From assembly GCA_027475525.1 (NCBI GenBank), contig JAMWFC010000100.1:1-64000 (forward strand): a stretch of DNA of 64,000 nucleotides, in the 5' to 3' direction. This DNA is from Macrolepiota albuminosa (taxonomy: Eukaryota; Basidiomycota; Agaricomycetes; Agaricales; Agaricaceae). Shown here piece after piece: positions 33,901 to 45,619 of this stretch (position 1 is the stretch's first letter; the number at the start of each line of letters is the position of its first letter). The notes beneath the pieces were generated by a model that searched no databases, was not told the DNA's origin, and saw nothing but the letters and a program-made list of their open reading frames with translations. Position numbers and translations under genes: made by a program.

Positions 33901-35631
33901 ATGTACGTCAAAGGAGAGGACAATACGGTGGCCGATGCATTATCAAGGCTTCCGTACGACTTATCGGATACGAAGCTGTCAGAAAAAGAGGCACGTTCAT
34001 TGGCAGACATGCACGACGACGATTTAATCACGGAGTGTATTAACGCAGTAATTCCGGTCGGAGAAGCTTCTCCATTCGCGGTGGCGTTTGAGCTCGCTCG
34101 CGAGAAGGTGACCCCAGACACCGCCGTGTCATCTGTGCAAACAATAACAGTCGACAAAGGATTTTTAAATGACCTACGTGAAGGGTACAATGACGACCCA
34201 TGGTGCAAGAACTTGCTGGCAGCAGCCCGAGGAATGACATCGCTGGTAGAAAAGGATGGCATATGGTTCTTGGGATCACGTTTGCTTGTGCCTCGTACAG
34301 GCAATCTACGCGAACGGATTTTTCGTCTTGCTCATGATTCTCTAGGCCATTTCGGGTTTGAAAAAGCGTATGAAGCCTTACGCTGGTCGTACTACTGGCC
34401 TAGGATGCGTCGAGATTTGGAGGAAGGGTACATCCCTGCATGTGCGGAATGTCAACGTTACAAATCACCAACCACACGGCCCATGGGACCACTTCACCCG
34501 TTGCCAGTGCCGGAGGGGCGAGGAGAATCGGTTGCAATGGACTTCGTGGGGCCTCTGCCGGAGGATGACGGATTCAATTGTATACTGACGATGACAGATC
34601 GACTTCATTCTGACATTCGTATCATTCCGACACGCATTGATATCACAGCGCCACAGCTAGCTGAGCTTTTCTTCGAACATTGGTATTGTGAAAATGGTCT
34701 TCCCTCTAACATTGTTTGTGACAGGGATAAATTGTTCACATCGCGTTTCTGGAAGCACCTTACACGACTTATTGGCGTGAAAATGAAAATGTCAACGGCA
34801 TACCACCCTGAAACAGATGGAGCCAGTGAACGTTCAAATAAAACAATTGTACAGGCATTGCGTTTCCATGTCGACAGAACACAAAGAGGGTGGGCTCGAG
34901 CACTACGACGTGTCCGTTTCGACATCATGAACACGGTGAACAAATCTACGGGGTACTCGCCGTTCCAATTAAGGATGGGACGCATTCCACGCATAATCCC
35001 ACCGTTAATTGCGGCGACAGATCCTAGTGAATCAGAAGAGGATACGGCGCGTCGGGTGATCGAAAGATTGGCTGTCGATACTGCGACAGCACAGGATAAC
35101 TTATTGCAGGCCAAAATACAGCAGGCCGCTCAGGCAAATAAAACTCGTGCGGACGATTGCGATTTTCGAATTGGGGATCGGGTTTTGGTATGTACAAAAG
35201 ACAGACGACGGCAATACAAAAAGAAGGGACAAAAACGAGTGGCAAAGCTTATGCCCCGGTATGACGGTCCCTTTATTGTTACTGACGTTCATCCAGAGTC
35301 TTCGAATGTGACGGTATTCAGACCGAACGACCCTGAGGCGTACGGACGATATCACACATCAAAGCTTTTGTTCTACACAGAAAATAATGCCTCACTGTTC
35401 CCGTCTCGACAGTTTGAAGAACCCGGCCCTGTTTTTGCCCCGGATACAGGACTTGAAGAGCATTATGTCGAAAAGATCGTGGACGCCCGACGAAAAGGTC
35501 GTGGGTGGCAATATTTGGTCAGGTTCCGAGGTTATGGTCCAGAACACGACGAATGGAAGTCCGGTCAAGAACTCGCGAACAACGAGGTCCTCGATGTCTG
35601 GTTGGCAGGAGATGGTAGAGGCTCAATTTGA
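30910..35631 (+). CDS. Gag-Pol polyprotein of a chromodomain Ty3/gypsy element
   Basis: Single frame of about 1,573 residues from the first in-frame ATG (30,910, MTTVTEPGP); the frame is open upstream to about 30,660. Order of domains: Gag with a capsid-like region (DYETACRDFFDT, YLPPDWEPRVRIRILS) and a short Cys cluster (CYRCRRPFVSC); a protease-like region with DDGS; reverse transcriptase (WVNDYRALNAATVPD, FFAVLDLTNAFFQ, YLDDIVIW); RNase H (YVTTDASDFRSGGVLSF, VFTDHKTLLNF, NTVADALSRLP); integrase zinc site (HDSLGHFGFEKAYEAL..CAECQR) and the DDE core (AMDFVGPLPE, NIVCDRDKLFTS, HPETDGASERSNKT); and a C-terminal chromodomain (YVEKIVDARRKGRGWQYLV, RGYGPEHDEWKSG). The chromodomain is thought to steer integration to particular chromatin. 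No frameshift or stop interrupts the frame, so the element could be active. Confidence 0.95.
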   Translation: MTTVTEPGPRQATVEDRYTKPPILTEGDLTPEIAKDYETACRDFFDTKGIEESDQVRHLLVGIKDYRMRDWISGQRDHIVQLSFEGFMKELRANYLPPDWEPRVRIRILSANFNHKRQTFWDFASYIQKQNSLLLGTPSHFDLARLRTQIEAKLDSALSVMYFERNLDATVDFHTWLNSIRLLDDTRRQSEKRAREIADEVFRQSKKPLTTANKSNTSTTNVSAAQKGGRLPPLTDEEKRLLRDNSGCYRCRRPFVSCRTSNCTESFPDPAKYQTWTQARIDALKASGARASRPVAATVSSVASTSTATVAAVLPTSPEGGGQIEEFTSDEDSDVSDVPVSISHLVWNGTVTGPEIESPITVPMLLDDGSHLVLVDTDLVRRLGLRKYRLKEPLIVSVALSNSEKKVPTVLSEYCKLSTTSLDKTWTSNTVRAIVAPNLCYPIILGRPFLKTNHIVIDHDKDTVIDKRTMYDLLHPELQQKKFVRKFVPWRKKMKETFNNRKELMKELKAVCSMRLENMERLGLFEKVAEVNVVAAIRLRIEELAMEQTLEKHDERVKQEFKDVFEPTVNVKDLPKDVLAQIKLKNADHAIKTRTYQCPRKYREAWKTLIDDHLQAGRIQPSASQFASPAFLIPKADSTALPRWVNDYRALNAATVPDNHPIPRVEDILHDCAKGKFFAVLDLTNAFFQTRMDPEHVPLTAVSTPFGLYEWLVMPMGLRNAPAIQQRRVTAALREYIGKICHVYLDDIVIWSESLEEHHENVRRILEALRKACMFVNLKKSHLYRTSIDFLGHHISAKGIEADSKKVDRILAWPTPRSAKDVRSFLGLVRYIAGFLPKLAEYTGILNTLTTQECERDFPTWSWKHQRAFDCIKELVISRDCLTTIDHRDTSKTIYVTTDASDFRSGGVLSFGETWETARPVAFESQTFKGAELNYPVHEKELLAIVRALKKWRADLFGSKFVVFTDHKTLLNFESQRDLSRRQARWMEFLSQFDCKMMYVKGEDNTVADALSRLPYDLSDTKLSEKEARSLADMHDDDLITECINAVIPVGEASPFAVAFELAREKVTPDTAVSSVQTITVDKGFLNDLREGYNDDPWCKNLLAAARGMTSLVEKDGIWFLGSRLLVPRTGNLRERIFRLAHDSLGHFGFEKAYEALRWSYYWPRMRRDLEEGYIPACAECQRYKSPTTRPMGPLHPLPVPEGRGESVAMDFVGPLPEDDGFNCILTMTDRLHSDIRIIPTRIDITAPQLAELFFEHWYCENGLPSNIVCDRDKLFTSRFWKHLTRLIGVKMKMSTAYHPETDGASERSNKTIVQALRFHVDRTQRGWARALRRVRFDIMNTVNKSTGYSPFQLRMGRIPRIIPPLIAATDPSESEEDTARRVIERLAVDTATAQDNLLQAKIQQAAQANKTRADDCDFRIGDRVLVCTKDRRRQYKKKGQKRVAKLMPRYDGPFIVTDVHPESSNVTVFRPNDPEAYGRYHTSKLLFYTENNASLFPSRQFEEPGPVFAPDTGLEEHYVEKIVDARRKGRGWQYLVRFRGYGPEHDEWKSGQELANNEVLDVWLAGDGRGSI

Positions 35632-35783
35632 GATGTTCCCCTTCACCATGTGCCTGCCGCCGGTAGCTTTTCCCTTTGGGTTTTTGACGCACCCGCGCGA
35701 GCAGTTTTTTTTATCTTACTAACATTGCTCCCTTTCGTTTCATTTTTCATTGCACGACAACATTTTTTTTGGTTGGGGAGGGG

Positions 35784-35986
35784 TGTAATCCTACGATTAC
35801 GACCACTCAGTATTTAGTACTGTTAGTATCTGATGGGGATTGGTGATCCCGCTCGATTACTTACTTCTCTGGTTCTTACCATCACCACTTCGCCTTATTT
35901 CGTGTATACACATATTATCTCGCCTATCGAATACAGCGAGGTTCTATTGTCTATTGGTTCTGCCTAAGTGAGGACGGCGTCCTACA
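35784..35986 (+). repeat. Chromovirus 3' LTR
   Basis: 203 bp, TG..CA ends, preceded by a purine-rich tract and followed by the target-site copy AAAGG. Confidence 0.95.
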
Positions 35987-35991
35987 AAAGG

Positions 35992-36997
35992 GCGTGGGTG
36001 CAAGGCCATCTTCGACGTGTTGAAAGTGGCAGCAATCTTCTTTTATATCGATGATACCGTAGTCATTGCCTCGCAATAGGTCACAAAATATCACACTTAT
36101 CTGGGCTCAATAATCGAACTCAAGACTTGACACTTTTCACTCCTCACATGCTTGATTGTGGCTAGCACTAACTGTGCCAACTGGACGGCAAAGCGCGACC
36201 AGGTGTTTTGAGCGTATGTATGCCACGACAAGTGGACTGTGCACTGAGAATGTCGTCAGGATTCACTTCCTACGATTGCAGAGTGGGGTGATCCACGACA
36301 TTCTAATCGAGGGTGACAATGGACAAGCTAGTCATAGAGAGAGACATGACATCACTTATCAAACCAAGCTTTAGTCGTCGCAAGTCAGCTCCTCGCGGAA
36401 CCAGCTATGGAGCTGGCAGGTCGCCATGATGAAGCTATCGGTGCTGATGATGCAAACCTTGCTGAACGCTGGTTCAATTGCATCTTGTCAATTGTGTGGG
36501 TCTTCCTTACTCCATTCTTAACCAATTGACCTGTTCCTCCAATTGCTGTGTATACATATATATCTTGTACGAAACTCGATAAACTAATCCTACATAGAAT
36601 CGGATTTCTTGCAACTCGTAGTGATTTTGTAAACTTTACTATAGTATATACATTATATTTCTTGTTATTCTGATGTATTATCTTCATTGTATGCAAGCTG
36701 CAACTTCTCATCTGGAAGAGGTGTTGTTGACCTCTTCTATCGATTATTTGCTGACTGATTGACTGAAGTTACCTCCACAAACTGGTGAGAAATCACAACA
36801 CCTATTGAAAGTAGACCACAATGATGCACTACAAGCTACTGTGCTGAACTGAATTTGTAGAAATTACAAGCCTCCTGTTAGTCAAGTAGCATTCATGCAG
36901 ACAGTAACCTCTGTGTTTATTGCTCTATGAATGGGAACAAAGAATTAATCAGCTTATGAAATTCAAACGCATGCCAGAAGTCCAATAGAAACTAGTA
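35992..36997. other. Intergenic, no gene recognised
   Basis: About 1 kb between the chromovirus and the 3' end of the desaturase gene. Short open frames on both strands show no domain motifs. The left 400 bp are balanced in composition and the right part is AT-rich with few CpG, so it may be old repeat sequence. Confidence 0.5.
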
Positions 36998-38877
36998 CTA
37001 GTAATGTAGATTATCATGGCTGGCATGCCCAAAGGCAGCTTCTCCACTTCCAAGATACTTCAATAGTCCTATATGTCCACCCATTGCTTCCCAAATGTTT
37101 CGACGGACCTTGTATTCAACACCAAATTCTTTACATGTTTGAATGACAATGGGGGCGAGTTCATGATAATGAATCTGAGAGACCTGTTTAGGATCCAACT
37201 AAGAACGCTCCTCAAACATTGACGCATAAATCAAAGCAGACGTACCTGAGGGAACAAATGGTGTACAATCTGGTAGTTCAGACCACCAGTCAAGATTGCT
37301 GTCAAAGTCGAGCCATGGCTATAATCCTGGGCAGTCTCCACTTGCAATTCTGCCCAATCATCCTCTATGATGCCGTCCTTCCCAATTTCTGGCCATTTTA
37401 CCTCCTCAACTACATGGTTGGCCTGGAAAATCAAGGCAAGGGTCCACGAAAGAACAAACTCAACAAAGATATTTGTGGCAAAAACTCGGCTTGCGCTACT
37501 AGTAGAGAAGGCATAAGGTATTGTGAATCGATAGAAAACCCAGAATATCTATAAGGAGAAAATCTAGATTCCAGGATTTGCACTGATGGTTGGAATTCCT
37601 GACGTACCTTTCCTAGCACGAACACATAATGTTGCGTTTTGGTAGGCTGATTGATTCGAATATTCTCTTGACAGTGTAATTGATAGGTGTGCATGTAGTC
37701 TGTCAATTTGACCTTGAAAGATAGGAAACAATAGATGATTGGACAATAGATGTATTGATAGGCATAGCGGGAATTCCATTTCTGTGTGTCTTTAATTCTT
37801 CGGACATCATTGTGTCGCGTAGCGATATCGGGATCAGCGCCTTCGATGTTAGTATACGGATGATGACCCATGACTACCAACACAAACACAGTGAGTCAAA
37901 ATGCACACTCAATCACAGATCATACCATGCTGATAGAACCAATTTAGATGAGAGTTTCCCATGACGAAATCATAACTCCTTGTCATTACATCCCAGACCC
38001 ATGGCTTGTGGGTAAAAGCACCGTGTGATCCGTCATGTACCCAGTACATGCAGAAGCCAGCATAGCCCCAACCCCAGATGACGCATAAAGCTAGTGTCAG
38101 AGTTGTGCTCTCGGTAAAAATGGTGTTCCAGTACATGTTGTAATATCCTGCTATTAATACAGCTATCGCCATCGTATACCGCAGTAGCATCCAATGCGAA
38201 TATTTGGGATTTAGTCCGGTTCTCTTGAAATAATCATTAACTCTCTTTCATGGTAAAACATGGGATGAGCATTATATAGCGACAGGAAGTGCATTACAAA
38301 ACTCACCTTTCGCACAGTCCTGGCAAATTCATTTGGCAGTCTGAAAGTGGGAAGTTCATTGCCTACAAGATGGCCGACACGGAATTTCCTATTGAATAAA
38401 GGTCTCAATATGGACGGGAAGACATTTTATGATAAAAAATCTTTACTTGAGCGTTCTCGCAGAAAGAGCGCTATGAGAGGTCTCAAATACTGGGGTCACA
38501 TCTCTTCCAGCAGCCGCATGCAAGATAGTTTGCCCACCCGGATGCCGCTCAATGAAATTTGTCAGATCATAAACCTGCGACAATGAACAATGAACTATGA
38601 GATATATAAGCCTCATTGCTAAACATGTCAGCTCTTTTACCTGGCCTCGAACTGCAACAACTACACGATCTTGCACAACAGTTTTGACCAATTGCTGGGT
38701 TGTGAACGAAATGGATGTTTTCACCTCCTCTGTGATGTCAGGAGTCACATTGCTACGGCTGCTTCCATGAGATGCCGAGTCATCCAGCTCAATGCCAGAG
38801 TCTGAAGGTGAGCCATTGCGGCTGGGAAACTTGGAAGTCGAGTTCCCATCCAGATATCGAGCAATAGGAGCAGTCAT
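36998..38877 (-). CDS. Cytochrome b5-fused front-end desaturase
   Basis: Membrane (ER) desaturase of fatty-acyl or sphingoid chains. The start at 38,877 (MTAPIARYLDGN) is followed by about 60 Ser-rich residues and an N-terminal cytochrome b5 domain. That domain has VYDLTNFIERHPGG (first heme His) and TPVFETSHSA (second). Hydrophobic segments follow, such as YTMAIAVLIAGYYNMYW. The three histidine boxes are present: WVHDGSHGAF; NWFYQH joined across an intron to VMGHHPYTN, giving QHxxxHH; and YQIVHHLFPQ, in which Gln replaces the first His as is typical of front-end (delta-5/6/8) desaturases. The C-terminus is ASHDNLHY at 36,998. At least six introns are inferred from split motifs. Delta-8 sphingolipid and delta-5/6 fatty-acid desaturases share this layout, so the substrate cannot be decided here. 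Confidence 0.9.
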
Positions 38878-41800
38878 AATACAATTTGTCAAGTCCGAAT
38901 ACTAGGTGCCGACGAGTGAGCGGGAATCAAGAAACAAATAGTTGCCTCGCTAGTACCAAGGATGACGATAGAATCGATGCTCAGCTCGTGAGAGCCTTGG
39001 AAAACCTGATAGCTCGCAGCAGGAATGAGATTCTTTTCAATTCTCGTTGGCTATAAGCTACCTGTTTGCTATCCATCAAACACTAATGGCCTCTTCGAAT
39101 ACGAAGAACTACAGTTGTGGATAATTTCAATGATAACAAGTTTAGTATCTCGGGAACAAGAATCTTCAACTTTAGATTAGAACTCGGCACATCTGACTGC
39201 CAAGTATAGGCCGTTGTGAGCATGGCGGACTAGAGATATTTCAGAAGAACAGTCTTACATATAAGGGTCTCTTCGATAACACTTTTTCCTTTGACATATA
39301 CAGACCGAAGATGATGGTTTGGGAGGTACGCATGCCAAAATGGACTGAACTTGGAAGCACGTCACATGTCCTGGCTATTCATTCAGCCAGTCTCCGTGAA
39401 CTGCAAAAACGGTAATCCAGACAATCGGAAGAGATATCCACCGAATGACAGCCGTCAATTCAGATAGGTATACAGTATTGATATTCCTAATTCTTGTTCC
39501 GTTGCTGCATATCGAAATAAATACAGCTACAAAACCAAGTTTGTCTCAATCAAGGTCACCGCAGATGGTGCTGTTAAGCAACGACCATTTCACTGTTCAA
39601 GAGAACTACAAGGTTTGTTGACAGAATACAAGACATACTCTGTTAGAAGCACAACTGTAGGACGGTATGTCTCCCAGCATTATATGAGGAGCCTCTTTTG
39701 TAGCCCGCAGCTCACATTGAGTTCAGGAACAGCATTGAACCAAAATGGGCTGGAACTAAAAGCGCGTCACATGTTCTAGCACACATGCAGCAAGCCTCCG
39801 TGAACTTCAAAGGCATTAATCTTGATAAACTGCCGAAGCGATATCCACCGGATGACAACTGCCAATAACCAGATACGTACACATTATTGATATTAAAATA
39901 AGTTGCATAACAATAGGCCCATTTATGTTTCTCTTGCTTTGTTGTTTGGCTGATAATCCGGCCTCTGTTGTGCTTGCCGGCATGCAACCATTGGTGTATA
40001 ACATTCCTAACTATAGAACGTATCATTAGAGAGTATTCGCAAGGGCGTTTTTACTGGAATTTAGCATTCATCAATTGGAATTAGGCACAAATGATTGACA
40101 GTTGACTGACATCGCTTACTTGAATATACCCTTTCCAGAATTTGTGACCGTCACAGGGTAACCCTCAAGTCCAGCAAGGATAATAGAGATCCTGAACGCG
40201 TCACGTCGCATTGAGGACTCATGCATCATGTGTAATGGTGACTCTGAGGCTGGGAACGTGACGAACAAAAAAGCTAACCTTAGCCGGGTTCTGCATCAGG
40301 CTTACAGTTCCCAGCCGACTCAAGCAGGTCAATTTCTAGCCCTGCCTCTATCACCATCGGCACGTCCTGGTGCATATTCTCAGGGAATTGCTCAAGAGTT
40401 GTGCTCTAGTGACAATGAGCTGCCCCATCCTTCAGTCACATATAACAACATTTGGTACTCTACTCTGGTATTGAGTTCCATAACAGGACCAAAATCTGGA
40501 TTCTTGCAGGATTTTTCACAGTCGCACCTCACACCACCCATAGCTCATTCTTTTCACACAACATATATCCCTCCTGGCTATCATAATTTAAAGAGAGTAT
40601 TGTGATAGATAGTACAATACTATTTTAATTAACAATGAAAGTATTTGCTAAGAACAGGTGGGAGAGGAAGGCTTGCAGTGAGCAATATACCCACTATGTT
40701 GTCAACTATGCTTGAGCATACTATTCACAACAAATTCTCAATACAGTGGGTCAAGTAATGAGCGTGACAACCCCTTCAGACACTGGGATCAAGGCATCAT
40801 GCCAAGAATTTTCACTTGCTAATTTTTGATGAATGCCAAAACTGCCAAAACCCCTGTTGTGAATACTCTCTATTTCAGTTGCTATCTTTTATGATGAGAT
40901 AATATCTGTCACCAGAGTTGAAAAGAATTACGTTGTGGTTTGTGATTGTCTGTTGAAGAAGGTCATCTGGACTATGTAGATAAATTCTTTCATGTGTCGT
41001 AAGTGCTTGGTTGAAAAAGCATACAATACTCTAACGAGAGCATGACTCTTTGCACAGAGATTTCTTACATTCAACAAGAAGAGTGACTGACTTATTCCAA
41101 AATTGCTGCCTAGCTTTGGTCTCCATCAATATTGATACATGTCAAAGGTTGTTTCAGACAGATTTAGGTAACTCATGATGAGAATGTTTAATACGAGATA
41201 ATCTGTTAAATCCTGAATACCACGGAGTTGAGCTCAACAGGGTAATGAATGAACTGAGACCGGTTAGAATCCAGACAGGGGAGGTGAAGATCTATAACTA
41301 ACTGGGATGAAGTATCAACAGAGGGGCATCAGTAATTCAAAATTACATCTAATGTTGAATTTCTATTTAATGACTGAGACCTCATACCCTCCCTCTCTTG
41401 TGTGGGAAGCAGCTACCATACTGGGCTAGATTACATCAGCAAATGGACCTATGTGGACCTACTTGGGACCTACAACCCTCCGCCCACTTTGACAAGACTC
41501 TCTACTTTGTTGTTTTCTCATTGTTACTGCAAGCGGGATCTACAAGGGATGGCTTCTTAGTCATTGGTAAAGGGAGGAGGCATTGTGGGGGTAGCTACTG
41601 GCTCTTTAAAAAGCTGGATGCAAGCTGGTGCTTTCACAGTTGGCAGCACAAGCTGGGGACATGGCTGGAAGAATGATGTAAGGCAGAGCAAACATGCTTC
41701 TCTTTGAGGCTTCTGCTAGGACAGATATTCATGTATTTAAAACATACTGGTGGTTCTTCCATTACTGTGGATGTGCAGGACAAACAATCTGTATGAATAG

Positions 41801-42707
41801 GAGATCTTTGTAACCATTACAGGCCATAACTACAAGATAAACATCTAATCTAGCAGCAAAATTATAGCAAAATAATTGATCCATAAAATTTTTTTAAGCC
41901 CAGGCTGAGAGAGGTACCCTCCCTACTCCCTAGTATGGAATTCACCACATGACACCTCCTTGAGTATCAACATGTGTACCAATATTAAACAAAGCCATAC
42001 AATGACTAGTGCTTTGTCATCATCAACAATCATAAAATATAAAGCAGCTCCAAAACATATCTATCCAACAAAATCAATGAACAGCCCTTGATAGGGATGT
42101 CTGTCTGTTGTCCGTATCTGTGAAATAAAAATAAAATAGGGATGTGTTCAGATGAGATGGGCACATGCAAATCTAACTCTGACATGAGGCAAGAGAAGCA
42201 TGTGGAAAAGAACGTTACTTGGTCAGAAAGGCACGTGAATGAAGAGGGAAGGATAACTTACTCATCATATAAAAGGATGTATGTAGACAATAAAAATGAG
42301 GTATACAATGCGCTTCTTAATCTTATTCCAAAGCTCAATAAAATGCTTAACAATATTTAAAACTATGTTAGAAGGTTACCTATACGACACAATATATGAG
42401 TCTAGTAATATAGTGAGTATAAGTTCAGTTGTATAGTAAGTAATGTGTGCTTACCCTCAGTCTTTGCTCAATAGACTGAGGATATAGATATTGTAATTTG
42501 CTTTATATATACATTGTGTCCATTGTTTTATAACAAAGAGAGAGAGGCCACCCCTGAGCGCTTTGTCCTGTGCTAGTCTGTGCCCTTAGATTGGTCAATG
42601 CTCATGGTGTTGTCAGACAGATCCTAACAAACTACAGGTCCAGGGAGTGTCATATGAACCTCCATCTTATAATCAATATATATGAATAAAAAGTAGTGAA
42701 AAAAGTA
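38878..42707. other. Repeat-rich region without a recognisable gene
   Basis: The first part is the upstream region of the desaturase. From about 39,330 a segment of roughly 150 bp recurs in diverged form from about 39,737 (shared GATATCCACCG, GATGACA). From about 40,200 rightwards CpG is scarce and stops are frequent in all frames. The open frames at 40,228-40,605 and 41,398-41,676 have no known motif. This is probably decayed transposon sequence. Confidence 0.5.
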
Positions 42708-43169
42708 TAGTGGCTCAAAAAACTGTCTCAATGTTTCACACTTTTTGAAAGATGGCATTGGCATGAAGGATGGGACTGATTAAATCATGTAAAATACTAT
42801 GGCATCATAGCTACAAAATAGACCTAGGCTTATATAATCAAAATCTCTATATAATGCGACGATGCCTGGGAAATGATGTGCTTAGTCAGTTTTGACAGTT
42901 TCTGACTAAGGCTGATAAATACTTCCTTTTTCGTCTCTTTTTTCGGTCAGTTGGAAAAAGAAACAGTATATTAGTTATTATTTAAGTAATAAAAAATGTG
43001 TATATTAAATATTTCATTGTATGCTATCTCTCGGACACATGTGGAAGGTGTCCGGAGTCTGTGGATGTGGCCGAGGCCCAAATGCGATTTAGTGGACACC
43101 AGTTTTCACGCCTCGCGTGTTCTTTACCCAAACAGCACCAATTTTTCCACGGTTTCAACGTTGTAGTGA

Positions 43170-43510
43170 GTAAACTACACTACAAAGTAAGTGTTGATTA
43201 ATTGATTGATGTACAAATATTAATAACCATTCTTCTAGCAAAACTTCGAAACTCGATTACAAAGTAAGTATTGATTGATTGATTGATTGATTGATATTAA
43301 TAAATGATCAATTTAGCTACAACTTCGAAACTTGATTACAAAGTAAGTATTGACTGATTGATTGATTGATGACCATTAACAAACATTCTTATAGCGAAAT
43401 TTTCAAACTCAACTACAAAGTAAGTAATGATTGATTGATTGATTGATGATTCTTAACAAACATTCAATAGCTCGACAACTTTCAGCTATTGATTGATCAT
43501 TGTAAGTGAT
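43170..43510 (+). repeat. Tandem modules resembling mini-exons and introns
   Basis: At least four modules of about 70-85 bp follow one another. Each has a short block like ACTTCGAAACTCGATTACAAA, then GTAAGT, a TTGA microsatellite run, and TAG before the next block. The GTAAGT and TAG stand where a donor and acceptor would. The array lies in the 5' part of the Helitron, before its protein frame. Confidence 0.7.
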
Positions 43511-43898
43511 TTTTGATGTATTTGGGCTTAGAAAATGCTTAAAAAATTCGAAAAAATCACAGAAAAATCAGGAAAAATTCAATTCAGCTTATAGTGAAAG
43601 TTTGGGCTATTGTAGTAAGTGACATTTATTGTTTTTGGGCTTTATAAATGCTTAAAAAAATTAAATAAAATCAAGAAAAATTCAATTCAGCTTATAGTAA
43701 CACTTGGACAACTTTGGGCTATTGATATACTCATCATGTAAGTGTCTTTCAATGGTTTTAAGCTATGAAAATGCCTAAAATATTATTCTTTCAGGCAATC
43801 TTCAACTACTCATCCTCATAATGAACCCAGTACTCCTGAAGGTCAAAGACAGCAGGCTAGGATTCAAAGCAGGCTACAACAGTTACAAATGACTGATC

Positions 43899-44051
43899 CT
43901 GATGAGCGTCGGGCAAATAGAAGTAGAAGATCTACTTCAGTGGTTATACCACTTCATTATGGAACTGGGGATATGCTGATGAGCGTCGGGCAAATAGAAG
44001 TAGAAGATCTACTTCAGTGGTTATACCACTTCATTATGGAACTGGGGATAT
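43899..44051. repeat. 77-bp-period tandem duplication E
   Basis: Copies begin at 43,899 and 43,976 (CTGATGAGCGTCGG). The first 76 bases match and the 77th differs (G against A), so the period is again 77. It lies in the Helitron leader frame. Confidence 0.93.
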
Positions 44052-44145
44052 AGGAACTGGGGATATGAGAACTGGGGATATGGGAACTGGGGATATGAGA
44101 ACTGGGGATATGGGAACTAGGGATATGAGAACTGGGGATATGAGA
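44035..44145 (+). repeat. 15-bp coding minisatellite (TGDM repeats)
   Basis: About seven copies of a 15-bp unit ACTGGGGATATGRGA, translating to alternating TGDMR/TGDMG. It lies inside the Helitron N-terminal frame, and its first part overlaps the 77-bp duplication. Confidence 0.85.
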
Positions 44146-45465
44146 ATTGGAAGTGCTTCTAGCTCTTTGAGGAGGCCTATTGGACCACCAACTGTTGCTG
44201 AGGATCTATTTGCTAGGGCTATTCCTGAAACTCATTTACCTGAAGGATGGAATGCTCCTTTGCAAAATCCTATTCCTAGAATGATACCACCTCTACCTCT
44301 TGCTGCACATAGAGCTCCTTATGTGCCTTCAATAGTAGCACCTCTACCAGCTGCTGTGCATGGAAGAGATAATAGAGTGGGATCAGTCAATCAGCCTGTA
44401 GTTGGTGGAACTGTTATGAGTATACCTGAAACTCATTTGCCTGAAGGTTGGGATGCTCCTTTGCAGAATCCTATACCTAGAATGCCTGCTTTATATGGGC
44501 CTGCTTTACCACTACCACTGCCACCTATACTTGGGAATAGAGAGAGAGAAATTAACCAGCAGGTTGCTCCTATACAAGCACAAGCATTAGCAGCATTGCA
44601 AGACCAACAAAGGTTGAGGCATATTGCTGCAGCTGAGGAGCAGGATAGACAACAGCAGGCACTAGCAGTATTGCAAGAGCAGCAAAGGCTCAGACATATT
44701 GCTATAGCTGAAGAGGAGGAGAGGCAACAGGAGTGGCAAAGGCAACAACAGGCATTAGCAGTATTGCATGAGCAACAACAGCTCAGAGAGCAAGGAAGAC
44801 AACTACAGATATTACACCAGCCAGAGGTGAGAGAAAGATAACTTTCAGATGTTGCATTGACTAAGAAAGATTAACAGGATGTAGATCTCAATCCTGAATA
44901 TAGGCCTTTGAATGAGGCTAGGGCTCAAAGGATCTTAGAAGGCTGGGAACAAGAACATGCAGCTGATTTGGAGGAGGACTTTGACAATCTAGATGCTCAA
45001 GATCTGGATGATCCTGTTGACAATAGGAGACAGCCAAATCTAGCAGCAGAGCAACTGGAACCTCCTCTTCATCCTCCCATTCTACAACAACCTATAAATG
45101 CTCTTCCAAGAGGAAGACAGCCTAATAATGATCCTGCTGAGGATATAGAGGAGGACTTAGAATATGTGGATCCACCTGTGCAAAATCTACCAGCACCTCC
45201 CATCCTACAAAGGGTTGATCATATTCAAGGCATCAATGCTCTTCCAAGAGGAAGACAGCCTTATATAGATGAACTCTCAGCACATTATCTTGGTCTTATG
45301 GATGTCATATGTCCACACTGTCAGGCTCTACACTGGGATGCTGAAAAGCTCACCAGTTCTACTAGACATCATACAAAATTTGGCATGTGCTGTCTACAAG
45401 GCCAGATTGATTTGCCCAGACTTGCAGACGCTCCACCAGAACTGCTTGGCTTACTTCAAGGCCAT

Positions 45466-45619
45466 CATGCTCTTTCTGATGCTTTCAAAGCATCTATTCA
45501 CCAATACAATGCAGCCTTTGCATTTACATCTCTGGGAGTCAACATGCTCTTTCTGATGCTTTCAAAGCATCTATTCACCAATACAATGCAGCCTTTGCAT
45601 TTACATCTCTGGGAGTCAA
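45466..45619. repeat. Exact 77-bp tandem duplication F
   Basis: Copies begin at 45,466 and 45,543 (CATGCTCTTTCTGATG). Exactly 77 bases match, and the frame of the Helitron protein is shifted here. Confidence 0.97.

Larger units (their letters stand above)
30278..35986 (+). mobile_element. Ty3/gypsy chromovirus, apparently full length
   Basis: Complete element bounded by two 203-bp LTRs (30,278-30,480 and 35,784-35,986). Both begin TGTAATCC and end CCTACA, and I found no difference between them. The 5-bp target duplication AAAGG stands at 30,273-30,277 and 35,987-35,991. A purine-rich tract (GGGGAGGGG) precedes the 3' LTR. One long open frame encodes all domains. CpG is plentiful, in contrast to the decayed elements elsewhere, so the insertion looks recent. 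A primer-binding site is not obvious right after the 5' LTR. Confidence 0.95.

Noticed and set aside
44035..44145. TGDM minisatellite considered as an independent satellite array
   Set aside because: It is in frame inside the Helitron leader protein and too short to be a satellite.
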